NCBI RefSeq assembly: GCF_014851395.1
Contig: NW_024041150.1
Span: 1,984,001-2,048,000, forward strand
Origin: Micropterus salmoides
Taxonomy: Eukaryota > Chordata > Actinopteri > Centrarchiformes > Centrarchidae
Direction of reading: 5' to 3'
DNA: 64,000 bases
The notes beneath the pieces were generated by a model. That model searched no databases, had not been told where the DNA came from, and was given only the letters and a program-made list of their open reading frames with translations. Made by a program: the position numbers and the translations under genes. Positions 24,538-36,300 of this stretch are shown one piece after another. The stretch's first letter is position 1, and each line of letters opens with the position of its first letter.

Positions 24538-26689
24538 AAGGGACTATGGGTTGCATGTTGTTGTCATTAAAACCTCCATAACTTCAGTTATTGTCTTTAG
24601 AGTAAGTGTACTTGCTATGCAGTTTTGAATTAGTATTAACTGCTAATGTTTTGAGTTGACTGTTAATTGGGGTAACTGTCTTACAGTAAATGATTAGCAG
24701 ATCTGTGAGCAACTGTATCTTTTGCAGATTGTAAATACATAAGATTTTATGCAACATTTTAGAGCCCTACATTTATTTCTGGAAGTAGGTGTGTAGTTGG
24801 AAAATATATGCTTGCTAGCAGTTGAATTTTGAGTTTGCAGTGACACACAGTTGATACACAGTATCACAGAGAGAAAAAAAGACAACATTATAAAACACAA
24901 ATAAACACTTACACACAGCGGCATGGCATAATTATGCCCCACTGAGTGAACGATGTGAGGTAAATTACATAAGCATTGGATTAACCTCATTGTGCCACAC
25001 TTGGCTCTTGGATGGAAAAATCTGCTCTCAGCTGGATGAAGGCATAAACATGATGCTTTTCAATGTACACTAATGACGGTGTGCTTGTGAGCATTTTTAA
25101 TTAAACATCAAGGTTTACATTTCAGGAGATTTTAGGTTATTTTAATTAAGATCCACAAGAGACACAAAAGCTGAACGTATCCATTTGTAACAAAATATCC
25201 TTTATGCAAGCAAATATTTGGTTAAAATAGCATCCCAGCATTTCTCAAAACCTGGAAAGGGGTATTAAAATAAATGCTGAAACACTAATGTGGCTGTCAG
25301 TAGGTGCACTGTACCAACACAGTAACAAGATAAGAAACTTTGAAAGATTTCACCTCTGAGTTCAGTGTGTGATGAGCAGTGAATGAGACACTCCACCCCC
25401 TCGCCATCACACTCCCTCCTCTCTCTGTCCCTCCTCCACTTCGCCCTGCTCTTTCTGCTGCTGACGGCATGACATTTACCACTTTGTGCCACTTTCTCAC
25501 AATACAGTTGTTCTTTGCGGACTGACCTGCTCCACTCTCCGTCCCTCTAAGTGCTTCCATTGCCATTCTTCTTTCAATTAGAAAGTGGTGAAAACATTCT
25601 CTCTTTGGAACACACAGTGAAACGGATGCGTGCTTGTAAAGACGCCTACTAATACACTTGCTTTCACATAAGGTTTGAGTTTGTTAATGGATGAAATGTG
25701 TTGGTCACTTACTTCGGTTTATTCTTGTCTTTTTGGCAGGCTATCACACTGTCTCTCTGCATCAGTCGTTCATTTCATCCATCACTAAGACAACCACTGA
25801 ATCTCTCTGTATTACTTCCTCATTCTCTCTCTTATGCTCAGTTTCCACTATCAGCTCTTCCAGAAATAAAGTACCTGAGGAATGTCTCTCTTAACATGAT
25901 TCACATATATTTAAACTAAATGAAACAACTTAAAAACATGCATGTTAAACAATTAGTTATTTGGTTATTTACCCAAATGTGTCAAATTAGATCATGATGG
26001 GTACATAGTCCATAGTCCCATTAACCATAATTTAGGACAAGGTGAATCAAATAAGCCCAACATATTTTGAACATAATACTTAGATTGCCTGTAGTTTGTG
26101 TTATTTATGTATGATTTAATTGTATGGTATTTATTATCTAAAATTTAGTAATTAGACTAGGCCTAGTCTCCATGCACCTGTATAAAATGACATAAACCAC
26201 CTGACAGAGCTACTTCCTGTTTCTATTATCACATATATTAGACAAACATACCAAAGAAGTGCCCATAAATTATACCGATACTTTATAGTGGAATTTCAGA
26301 AATAATTTGGAATAGCAAATGTAATGTATGTAAATTGTTTAGCAGTTATAATGCTATGGAGTCATCAGTACCAGTATTATTATCACAAATGTATTTCAGA
26401 TTTTATATATAAATGACTCTCTCCCAAAAATTTTTAATGCTCTAAACATGTATTGTCATTTATAAATGTAAAACAAATCCTCAAATTAAAAAAAACTTTC
26501 ATAAGTGTATTTCTGATGCACTAATCGATTCACTAATGCATTCTTTTCATGAATTATCTTTAGCCAATCAGACGGCTCCTTCCACTTCAGCCAATCGTGT
26601 AACCATGGACTCATTTAATGTGATCACGTAGCGTTACATCTAAAGTGATCTAATGAGATGCTTAGTTAGTTAGCTAGCTAGCTAATGGA
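24538..26689. other. Unique intronic sequence
   Basis: AT-rich sequence with no gene recognised. Frames at 25265-25566 are short and unlike known proteins. A GTTAGTTAGCTAGCTAGC palindromic run lies at about 26668-26685, near the start of the next repeat. Confidence 0.5.
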
Positions 26690-27310
26690 TGATTCTGGGT
26701 TGTCTATCAACTTTATTGCTAACTCCAGGAATCCACTGACTCTGCGCCAGGTTTTGATGCACATATAGCCCGCCGTCAAAGTCCACTGGAAGCATCTCAG
26801 AAGGGTTCAGCAGCAGAGCGTGCAGCCTACCCCACATATTGACTAGTTATTAATTTCACAGCTCTATGTGACCCCGTTTCGTTCCGTCTTCTTCAGGCTG
26901 CAGATGCTACAGTAGCCAAAATGTGCCTGATTTTGCTGACATGTTTAGATTTTGTTGATTTGGTAATCAGTGTTTGCTTTTTGTGCTTCTACTTTGATTA
27001 AGTCGGCTACATAGTTAAATGGTTTCTTTTGTGTCTGTTTTAACCGTGTTTGTTGTTTTACGATCGGGATTCTTCACAGGGTGTTTTATTTTGAAAATTG
27101 ACCGGATTCTCTAAGCCGTTCTTTGTCTGACTTCCTGCCTGGTTCGATCTGCTCTGTGCTGCTTGATGCACCTTGCGTCAAAAATAGACCTGCAACCTAT
27201 TCTCCGCCGCTTCTGGGACACGCTACGGCCACGTCTGGTGGACTCACATGCACTGACTATAATGGCCGCGATTAGCTCCGGCAACCGTGGCGCAATCGTA
27301 ACGTGCCGTA
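26690..27310 (+). mobile_element. Non-autonomous DNA-transposon remnant (CpG-bearing)
   Basis: The left part (about 26735-26830) is paralogous, in reverse orientation, to 9225-9390. The right part (27160-27290: TGCGTCAAAAATAGACCTGC, CCGCCGCTTCTGGGACACGC) resembles a diverged inverted copy of the left part: reverse-complemented it has GTCCACC, TCCCAGAAGC and GCAGG words in the same order. This suggests old terminal inverted repeats. No transposase frame is present. Its CpG-rich right side could be mistaken for a promoter. Confidence 0.5.
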
Positions 27311-27834
27311 CAGGACAGAGCTTTTGTACAAAATGTGACACACGTGCGCAGCAATATCATACTGGAGTAAAAACCCAGGACAAAAATACGGACTGTCAGA
27401 CTAGCAAACATTTTTGATTCATCCCTGGTGTTGCTTCAACGCAGACCTGAGTTCCAGATGTGTGCACCCACAAACTGGTGCTATTTTGTTGTAGTTCTAT
27501 GTATTTTTCTTGTGCTGTATATTACATGTCTGAGTATGTCTGCACTGTTCAGTTCTTCTCTGCTGTGTTCCACTTTGAGTTAGTCTGAGAATCTTCCAAC
27601 TCCTTTGAAGGTTGGCCTGCCGAGACCAGGAGATAAAAACAGGGTTTGGCATGTTGGGAAAATCCATCACGCCAGGCAAAGTCTGTAAACATCAAAATAG
27701 GTATTTAGACACTAATACACTGTTAAAACATGCTCCGCCAAGAAAGCAGGCAGTCCATCCTCACTTCCACTCAGTTACTGGCTTAAATACGGGGTTTGAT
27801 GAAATAATTTGAACGCCTGTAATATACTGTTATA

Positions 27835-27835
<1 letters not shown>

Positions 27836-27897
<62 letters not shown>
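27836..27897. repeat. Compound (AT)n(AC)n microsatellite
   Basis: About 16 AT units (27836-27868) pass directly into about 14 AC units (27869-27897). The run stops exactly where the Tc1-like left inverted repeat becomes recognisable, so it replaces the expected outer tip of that element. Confidence 0.95.
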
Positions 27898-27900
<3 letters not shown>

Positions 27901-29404
27901 TATCGTGAAAAAGTTAATTTATTTCAGTAATTCAACTTAAAAGGTGAAACTAATATATTATATAGACTCATTACATGCAAAGTGAGATATTTCAAGCCTT
28001 TATTTGTATAATTTCAATGATTATTGCGTAGAGCTTATGAAAACCCCAAATTCAAAATCTCAGAAAATTAGAATATTACATGAAATCAATGAAAAAAAAA
28101 AAAAATTTAAATACAGAAATGTCAGCCCTCTGAAAAGTATAATCATGCATATGTACTCAGTATTTGTTTGGGCCCCTTTTGCATGAATACTGCCTCAGTG
28201 CGGCGTGGCATGGATGCTATCAGCCTGTGGCACTGCTGAGGTGTTATGGAAGACCAGGATGCTTCAATAGCGGCCTTCAGCTCTTCTGCATTGTTCGCTC
28301 TCATGTCTTTCATCTTTCTCTTGGCAATGCCCCATAGATTCTCTACGGGGTTCAGGTCAGGCCAGTTTGCTGGCCAATCAAGCACAGTAATCCCATGGTC
28401 ATTGAACCAGGTTTTGGTACTTTTGGCAGTGTGGGCAGGTGCCAAGTCCTGCTGGAAAATTAAGTCAGCATCTCCATAAAGCTGACTTTTAGAGCATAAA
28501 GTGCTCTAAAATGTTCTGGTAGACGGCTGCGCTGACTCTGGACTTAAAACACAGTGGACCAACACCAGCAGATGACATGGCTCCCCAAACCAACACAGAC
28601 TGTGGAAACTTCAAGCATGCAAAATTTGCCCTCATCAGAAAAGAGGACTTTGGGCCACTGAGAAACAGACCAGTTCTTTTTTTCCTTTAGCCCAGGTAAG
28701 ACACTTCTGACGTTGTTTTGTTGTTCAGGAGCGGCTTGACAAGAGGAATACGACATTTGAAGCCCATGTCCGGGACCCGTCGTGTGTGGCGGCTCTTGAT
28801 GCAGTAACTCCAGCCTCAGTCCACTCCTTGTGAAGCTCCCCCACACATTTGAATGGCCTTTTCCTGACAATCCTCTCCAGGCTACGGTCATCCCTGCTGC
28901 TTGTGCACCTTTTTCTTCCACTTTTCTTCCACTTAACTTTCTATTAATGTGCCTTGATACAGCACTTTGAGAACATCCAACTTCTTTTGCAGTTACTTTT
29001 GAGGCTTTACCTCCTTGTGGATGGCGTAAATGATGGTTTTCTGCACAACTGTCAGGTCAGCAGTCTTCCCCATGATTGTGAATTCCACTGAACCAGACTG
29101 AGAGACCAATTAAAGGCTCAGGAACCCTTCGCAGGTGTTTTGGATTAATTAGCTGATTAGAGTGCGACACTTTGAGCCTACAATACTGAACCTTTTCACA
29201 ATATTCTAGTTTTCTGAGATTTTGAATTTGGGGTTTTCATAAGCTGTAAGCCATAATCATCAAAATTATATCAAATAAAGGCTTGAAATATCTCACTTTG
29301 CATGTAATGAGTCTATATAATATATTAGTTTCACCTTTTAAGTTGAATTACTGAAATAAATTAACTTTTGCACGATATGCAAATTTTCTGAGATGCACCT
29401 GTAT
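27898..29404 (-). mobile_element. Tc1-like DNA transposon with long IR/DR ends
   Basis: A ~1.5 kb Tc1/mariner-superfamily element. The left inverted repeat is at 27898-28078 and the right one at 29199-29404, nearly identical over about 180 bp (TTTCAGTAATTCAACTTAAA, AGGTGAAACTAATATATTA, CAAAGTGAGATATTTCAAGC). Each intact arm should carry two direct-repeat copies of a TCTCAGAAAATT-type word, one outer and one inner. The right arm has both (about 29378-29396 and 29203-29222), while the left has only the inner one (about 28058-28078). The right tip ends in GCACCTGTA at a TA. A transposase pseudogene lies between the arms on the minus strand. Confidence 0.88.
28143..29073 (-). pseudogene. Tc1-like transposase, frameshifted
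   Basis: This is a remnant of a DDE transposase that would cut and paste the surrounding element. Reading starts at the ATG at 29073 (MGKTADLTVVQKTIIYAIHK, start of the N-terminal helix-turn-helix region) and soon breaks by frameshift. The paired DNA-binding part is recoverable only in pieces. The catalytic core is clear: a VLFSDEGKF block (28544-28921 frame) gives the first Asp. After another frame change, FQQDLAPAHTAK gives the second Asp and PDLNPVENLWG the Glu. I count 34 residues between these last two, the DD34E spacing of Tc1 elements. The last frame (28143-28445) closes with the usual MPRR end. All three catalytic residues survive, but at least two frame breaks make it non-functional. 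Confidence 0.9.
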
Positions 29405-32400
29405 ATAATTTACAAGATAATTTATGATGACATTTACTATTAATAAAGCTGCCACTTTACTTTTCTTTAACTAAAATGCTTGTTATTGTAGTTGGTATTG
29501 TCGTGTACTGTAGCACCATATAACTGTGTGTTTCTGTAAAAGACTTTTCCAAAAAATGAAAGAAAAAAACAAAAACAGAATTACAGCCTGTTCCTCAGTG
29601 GTCACTCACCACCAGTAAACCTGCATGCTTAGCGCCCCATGTAAATGTTATGACTATTGACTGTACTTCTTACCTCTTGGCAGTGTCTCACACCCTCAGA
29701 AGGAGCTCCAGTACAGTCAGCAGCATGGAGAGTTCTTTTTATGTCTTTCTCTAAAATCTCTGTGGGTTGTTGTGCTCTTGGTGTGGCCTTGCCAAGAATG
29801 AGGATGTATTAGTCACACACATGTTGCACTCACACACTTTTGAATTGCTGCCCGTGAGCGCAAGAATAGCTCAATATATTGAGTGGAAACGGAGGACAAG
29901 CCTTTTAGTATTGTAAGGTATGCAGGGGTGTGTGTTTCTTTCTGCCATATTTTCTTTTATTTATTTATTTTTTGTTTGTTTTAAAAAGCTTATTTTGCTG
30001 ATGCTAAATGCAGGGATTTGTCCTTACAGAAGGCTTAACACAAAATACACGTCATGGTTGATGGCGCAATGTTTGAGGTTATAGAGGATGTAAAACATGG
30101 ATAGATGAATGGGTGGGAGGCTCTATAGATAAATTGAGAGACAGATAGAATAGAAAGAGGAATGATAGGACAAAAGGAGAGGATATAAACAACAGAAAGA
30201 CAATTAAAGGGTAGATGATCCAATTCTAAACCACAGAATGATGAATAAACAAAAAATAGAAAGACAGGATGATATAGAACAGTATGATAGAGCGCTGTAT
30301 TGATAAAACAACAGATAGGAGTAAATAGAACAATATTGATTTTAAATGGGTACGATTTACTAGGTTTAGCCAGTGGTAAACACAGAAATATTACAATTTA
30401 CTGCATGTCCAGAGTCAAACATAGAAATATTTAATAAAAGGTAAAATGGGAGGATGAGGGGACTATTTGGAAAAGCTTCTTCACCCAGCCCATCCTGTAA
30501 GAGACTCAGTGCTTCTTGCATATTGATTTTTTAAAGCTGCCAATTCACTACAAATACTGATACACACAGGTACGCAGGTTATCGTTTGTTTAGCTTCCAG
30601 TCCTTTATTCAGTCTCCATTGCCTCCCAGACTCCCTGAGCAGTGATGAGTGTTGACATGTCCTGCAGCACTGAGGAAGACTGCAGCTTCACGTTAACACT
30701 GCTGTCTTCTGTGGTCACGCCTGTTTCAGATAATTTAGTTAAGACAACCACACTAGAGGACTGCGATGGCTCTGTGGTTAGCACTGTCACACCGCTGCAA
30801 AATTCCCAGAGTGGGCTGATTCACGAGGCTAAATAAAGTTTCTTTAACTCTTTTTCCCTAACCTAGCAATAGTAATAGTTGACTTTCTTACTTTGGACAT
30901 TTACCTTTTTTTTTTATCAAGACCATAGTCAAGGTAAAGAGATACTTACTCACTTCATTAATCCAAAAGGAAAAGATATATAGAAATGAATTTTTTAAGA
31001 TTATTTAAACATTTTTTGTTAGAAAATGGGTAAAAGAGCATTTAAGGTCAACAGGTGTTATTCGGTGATGTTGGCAATTTGATGGGGTTAGCCTGTTGTG
31101 TGAAAACTGGAGGACACAAGGAATGAAAACATTAAGAAAGGAGCACATTTAGAGACAGAGTGAACCGTATCATTTGGCTTTTTGCAGTGTTCTTCCCTTC
31201 TGTGAAAGCACAGGAAAGATAATTAGTCATAACAGGGTGTTATTGCCATTATGGAAGTGGATGTATGTGCACACGCATACGTGTGCTCTTCTTTCACACC
31301 TACAGAGCGCAATAATTTGTGTACAGAATGTGCTGCATATTAAAGAAGGAAGGTGCATATAAATACAGAAGCAGTTGACTGACACAAACAAACAAAAACT
31401 TTTGCAACAGTGCAATATCATGACAGAAAAAGGCAAATAAATCAAGATTTTGTACAATAATCAAACATTTCCTGAGCTATACTGGAATACAAATTGAGTG
31501 TGTATCTAGGATTTTTGCTATAAAACACATTAATAAGTGCAATGTTTGATTGACGCCCCTACACACAAGTTGCACAGGTGGAATGTGTTTAATAGTGTGC
31601 AAATGGTATTTTCTTTACTTGCTGGACAAAGCCCTCAATTCAACTTGGCATTAGTAGCACCGAAGGCTTTTACTTCTAACTTCACTCCATGTAGTCACAT
31701 TTTATGAATTGTTTATCTGCCTAAAATCCTTCCAGCATTACAGAAACACACAAGACATGCCACTGCAATTCCTCTAACTTCTCTAGCCAAATCTGGCAGA
31801 AGTGTTGAGCTGTGGAGCCCGCAAGATGTTTTCCACCCCATAAATTGTGGATATTTGGACAGTTAGCCCACTACTGCATCCTGCAGGGGGGTGGGGAGAT
31901 TTGTGTGTTGCGTTTCCTCACCCCTGGGAGCCAGAAGACATGATAAATTGTCCTGCAAGAACAAACTGAGTCCAAATACATCAAAAGACTCACTATCATG
32001 TACACACAGACTCAAACACACACACCCAAACAAGCAAGCAAGCAGTCACACCCTCTGGCTGTAAATATAAGAGCCTGGGATGATATGATTGACATGCTCT
32101 GGTATGACTGATGAAACTTTAAAAAGCTTTTTTGACATCATCAACAAAACCAGCCATTTGGTTCATGAGACATGTCTCTTAACACGATTCATGAACCCAC
32201 ACTTGGCATGCTTCACTGCTGCTCAGTCGTCCATATTACTATTAATCTCAACAGCAGACAATTGTTTAGATAGCTACTGTCAGCTGCTGGAATGTGGCTT
32301 CACTACAATTCAATTATAAAAACCCATAGTCCACATTAAAGGGTCAATACACTCAAATTACAAAAGACATACTGTATTTTCACGTGATGATTTATAGTCA

Positions 32401-32411
32401 TGCAGATAGTT

Positions 32412-32451
<40 letters not shown>

Positions 32452-33075
32452 CAGTATAAGTATAGGTATCTTCACTTGTTAATGAGGAAAGGGTTTATGT
32501 AGGGAATGCACTAGAACTGAAAGGTGCTCACATGCAGACAGATTTGGGTTGTAGCATGACTGGGCTGATTGAATTGGTGCTGACTTTGAAAACACCATCT
32601 CTTAACACCAAGTCCTACAGCGCTGATATACCGAACAGAATCACAGAACAAAATGTCTTTTATGTTTTTTAAAATATCTTATTATTGCTGGAGTGGTAAA
32701 ATGTAATTTTTTGTTGTTGTAATTGGGAGATTTTATGTGGTTTGGGGTAGGGTTTTTTATCCTTTTGTCTTCTTTATCATCAGTTTCGTCTTCTAAAATC
32801 TATGTCAGTTTCTACTTTTTGATTCTATGATACTCAGATCTGCTAATGGTGTAGGCCAGGTAAGGCATGATCTGTCTTGCGATGAAATGTAATGTATATT
32901 GTTTTTCATTATTGCGACAGTTTTGCAAAAACTTTCTGCCAACCTTCTAAATCAAACAACAAAAATAGGAATGCATTTGTTCTTTTGTAAACTGCCTATG
33001 GACTTCTGTAGTTAAATTTTACATGTTTATTTATATGTATGTAATGTATCTTCTGTACTGCCCATATGTGACAGA
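29405..33075. other. Unique intronic sequence with (GT)n
   Basis: No gene recognised. A (GT)n microsatellite lies at 32416-32448. A 62-codon minus-strand frame at 30605-30790 overlaps a plus-strand frame of similar length. Part of the segment (about 30766-30795: GCGATGGCTCTGTGGTTAGC) resembles the start of a tRNA-derived fish repeat, so I do not call it a gene. The rest shows nothing. Confidence 0.5.
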
Positions 33076-33350
33076 GAAGCAAGAGCAGTCATTCCACTCG
33101 GATTTGAACACAGGTCGACGAGGTACCAAACATGCAACTTGACCACAATACCACAGAGCCAGGCTCGTTGGTATGGCAGTCACAGCACATACTCAACCTT
33201 AGTGACGGTTGTCTGTCACACTGCCCTCCCCTTCGGGAAACGCCCCCCTGCGCTTCACGCATACAGGCGTCTGTCATACCTCCCGCAAACCCTACTTCTC
33301 CCATCCCAGGGTGCCCCCACCCACAGTGTGTGCCCTTTTCCTTTCCCTGC
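33076..33350 (-). repeat. tRNA-related SINE-like repeat, copy 1
   Basis: On the minus strand a tRNA-like module lies at about 33097-33170. It has an A-box-like TGGCTCTGTGGTATTGTGG and, about 35 bases on, a B-box-like TGTTCAAATCC, the spacing of a pol III promoter. Upstream of it are GAAGGGGAGGGCAGTGTGAC and ACAACCGTCACTAAGG; downstream is GACTGCTCTTGC. The same blocks recur at 48480-48850. There is no tRNA cloverleaf good enough to call a functional tRNA. Confidence 0.6.
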
Positions 33351-36300
33351 ATGACTTCTTTAGGCTATTCTTAGGTTTCTGTGTGTGCTAAAGATGCCTA
33401 AAAGCCCATTTAATTAAATAGAATATACCATGAAAAATCAAAAACAAATCACTTATCTGACTTTGCATTTATTGTGAGCAACGCGTTTCGCCCATTGCTT
33501 CTTCAGGCTCGTACAGTGAAAAATAATATATGCTGTTGTTTCCCTTGCTGTGAATGAGAAAAAAAGTGAGTATATAATGAACATGGAGCACCCAGTTCTT
33601 AAAATATGACAACACATACACCTGTTTTCTCAATCTGAAACACAAAACGGGACTGCAATAATATTCTTTCAAATCATTGAGACTCTGTAAATCTGCTGTT
33701 TGCTCAAAGGAAGATTGTTGACATCTACAGGAAGTGATAAACTGATACTTAAGGGAAAATTCAAGTTGTCTCCCAAGCAGCAAGCCATATGTCCCTCAGC
33801 TTTTCTTGATCACAGAGCAGCCAGGGTGCTAAACATAAGCCAGCTGTGTGCGTTTTACTGGTACTGGGAAGTTAAGATCAGATTTGATAACCATTATGAT
33901 CAGTTAATGATCCTCATAAATACATACATCAAACATATATTTACATACGGATTTCTGTTGCCATACAAAGCTTATTTTTTTAAAATTGAATGATTTCACA
34001 AATTATAAATGAGACACAAATAATCTGTGTTTTCCCAGGCTTTGTGCCCTTTGAGCTCCATACAAAATAAATAAAGTCTTAAAACTCTTTCTCATTTTCC
34101 CTTTGATTTCATCTTCTCTTCAGTAATGTTACTTTTAATTAAAAACTGAGATGTTTGCATTTTGTTGCAAACATTTTAAGACTACATTACAAAAAAGTAG
34201 AAACATTTACATTTGTATCTTAGACAAAAGAGAGAGAAATGTCATTAACCTGACCCTTTAATGGTCCAATGCATGGCAAAGACAACCCTTAATCTGTCAA
34301 GCCAGAAAAAAAGATGAATTATATAAAAAACAAATGTAAACATACTTTTGCAACTGTTCATTGCAGTACATGTTCAGCAGAAACATTTGGCAGGTTAGCA
34401 GACGAGGAAAGAGCATTGGAAGGAGGACAGAGGGAGTGAGAAGATAAGAGAAAACACACAGTAGGTGAGCTGCACATGTGTCCATTAGAGTGTGTTATGT
34501 GGTATTATTCCTTTTTCCATCCCACAGCTCTGCGTCGTGTGTTACTCTGATGTCTATATACTGTACATTCTTCTTATTGCTTCCCTCTAGCCCATACCAT
34601 CACTACATATTATCTGTAGTTATTGTAGTTACACTGTGTGTCTGCGATGTGATGTACCGAGTCTACAGATCTACAGAAAACCAGGCTCTGATGTTATTGC
34701 GTGCCAGCACAATGTTAACTAAACCAGGTGTGAAATCAATCAGATGCCTCTAGAAGATGCTGCTCAAAGCTGGGATGGTGATTCAGACAAGAAAGTGAAA
34801 CCTAAAAGACCCACATCTAAACAGTGAACTTCACCCAAAGCAGATTGGTAAAGGATTAAAAAACAACTGCTGTGTTTGATATGCAATTTTTGCACACGAC
34901 CAGACAACATTACACTCCTTTAATGCCTCCTGGTTTCCTAAAAAGTTCCTGCAATGGGAAAAGGCCATTATTAATCTGGACAACACCACTAGATAACATC
35001 AGACAGGCAATGACAGTGAATACTGATTATTGGCAGCATGTGACCTCTGCAATTCCCCTGTTGCAAGAATGCAACTGCATTAAATCTGATTTTGTAAATA
35101 GTTTGCGGCTATTGAACGCTGATGTCTCTATGTGTATGATTTGAAAATTTCCGACAATTTCCGAACATTTGGCAATTGCTATTGATATCAGAACAGTCAC
35201 TGGGCTGAAACTGCACCAAGTTTCAAAAGTATGTCATCTGAACATTTTAAAAGATGGTATAAGCGCATAAAAATAGGCATAATTTGCTTAATTTATGTTG
35301 TTTGTTTTGCTCCATATATTCAATTGTACAGACTCAAGCTACTTGTGGACAGGTTGTGGTGCAAAGGTTGTGGAGCTTTGGAGCTTTGTCAGTGGTAGAT
35401 TTAACTTCCAACAATTTCAGAACACAGAACCAATATCTGGATCCCTGTGACTTACTCTAGTGTAAGCTTCTCTTCCCCATATGTGCATATGTTTTGCCAA
35501 GGGACATGAATGTATGTGTGTGTGTGTGTGTGCGCCCCTGAAGGAGCACTGTGCAGATGTGTGGGGGGGAGGGGAGGAAATAGCGAGAGAGGAACAGATG
35601 TGATGTAGTGGGGGCCTCCGTTCAGTCTGCTCTGCCGAGGCAAGTGGCCGCTCATGTTAAGCCTCTTAGTGCAGATTCAGATGACACTGGGCCAAGAGCT
35701 TCTGGCCCGTGTCACACAAATGTGTGCTCATGTGTGCATCTGTTTAGTTGTACATCTATGCCCACAAAAGCAATGAAATGATAAAAATTGAAAGAAAATG
35801 TCCATGTAAAGTGCACATGCATTTTTTTATAAAACTTAATATGTGTGCGCTGCCAGCTATACACAAGCATTAGCAGAAACACTACATTATTATATATCTG
35901 TATATCATCCCACATCAGTGCAATATGCTGGAAACAGATGCTTGTGATCAGGTAAGATGGATCAGATCAGTATATGATCTGACATCAGCCATTGATGGTT
36001 TGCTAATGTGGATTAGAAGCCAGAGAGGTACAGGAGAGACGCAGCTTACAGAATGGGGATTTAGAGATATAAAAGCTAGGTCTAAGTCTGAAAACTGAGT
36101 TGCTCCTTTTAAAAAAATCTGGAAAGTGCTTCACCAGGAATTGGTAAAAAACATAAACAATGACCCTTAATCACATTGTAAAACAGTGTAGGTCTTTTTA
36201 AGTAGAAAGATTCCAGCAAAGATATAGTAAACTGAATATAAAGACACTCCATGTGGGTATTACTGTTCGTACACACATGAGCAGACATGGTATCACACAT

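Noticed and set aside
27836..27897. Short periodic repeats considered as a CRISPR-like array
   Set aside because: Dinucleotide microsatellite without spacers in a vertebrate genome.
30605..30836. Pair of opposing ~62-codon frames, GC-balanced
   Set aside because: Part resembles the start of a tRNA-derived fish repeat; no homology recognised and no splice context.
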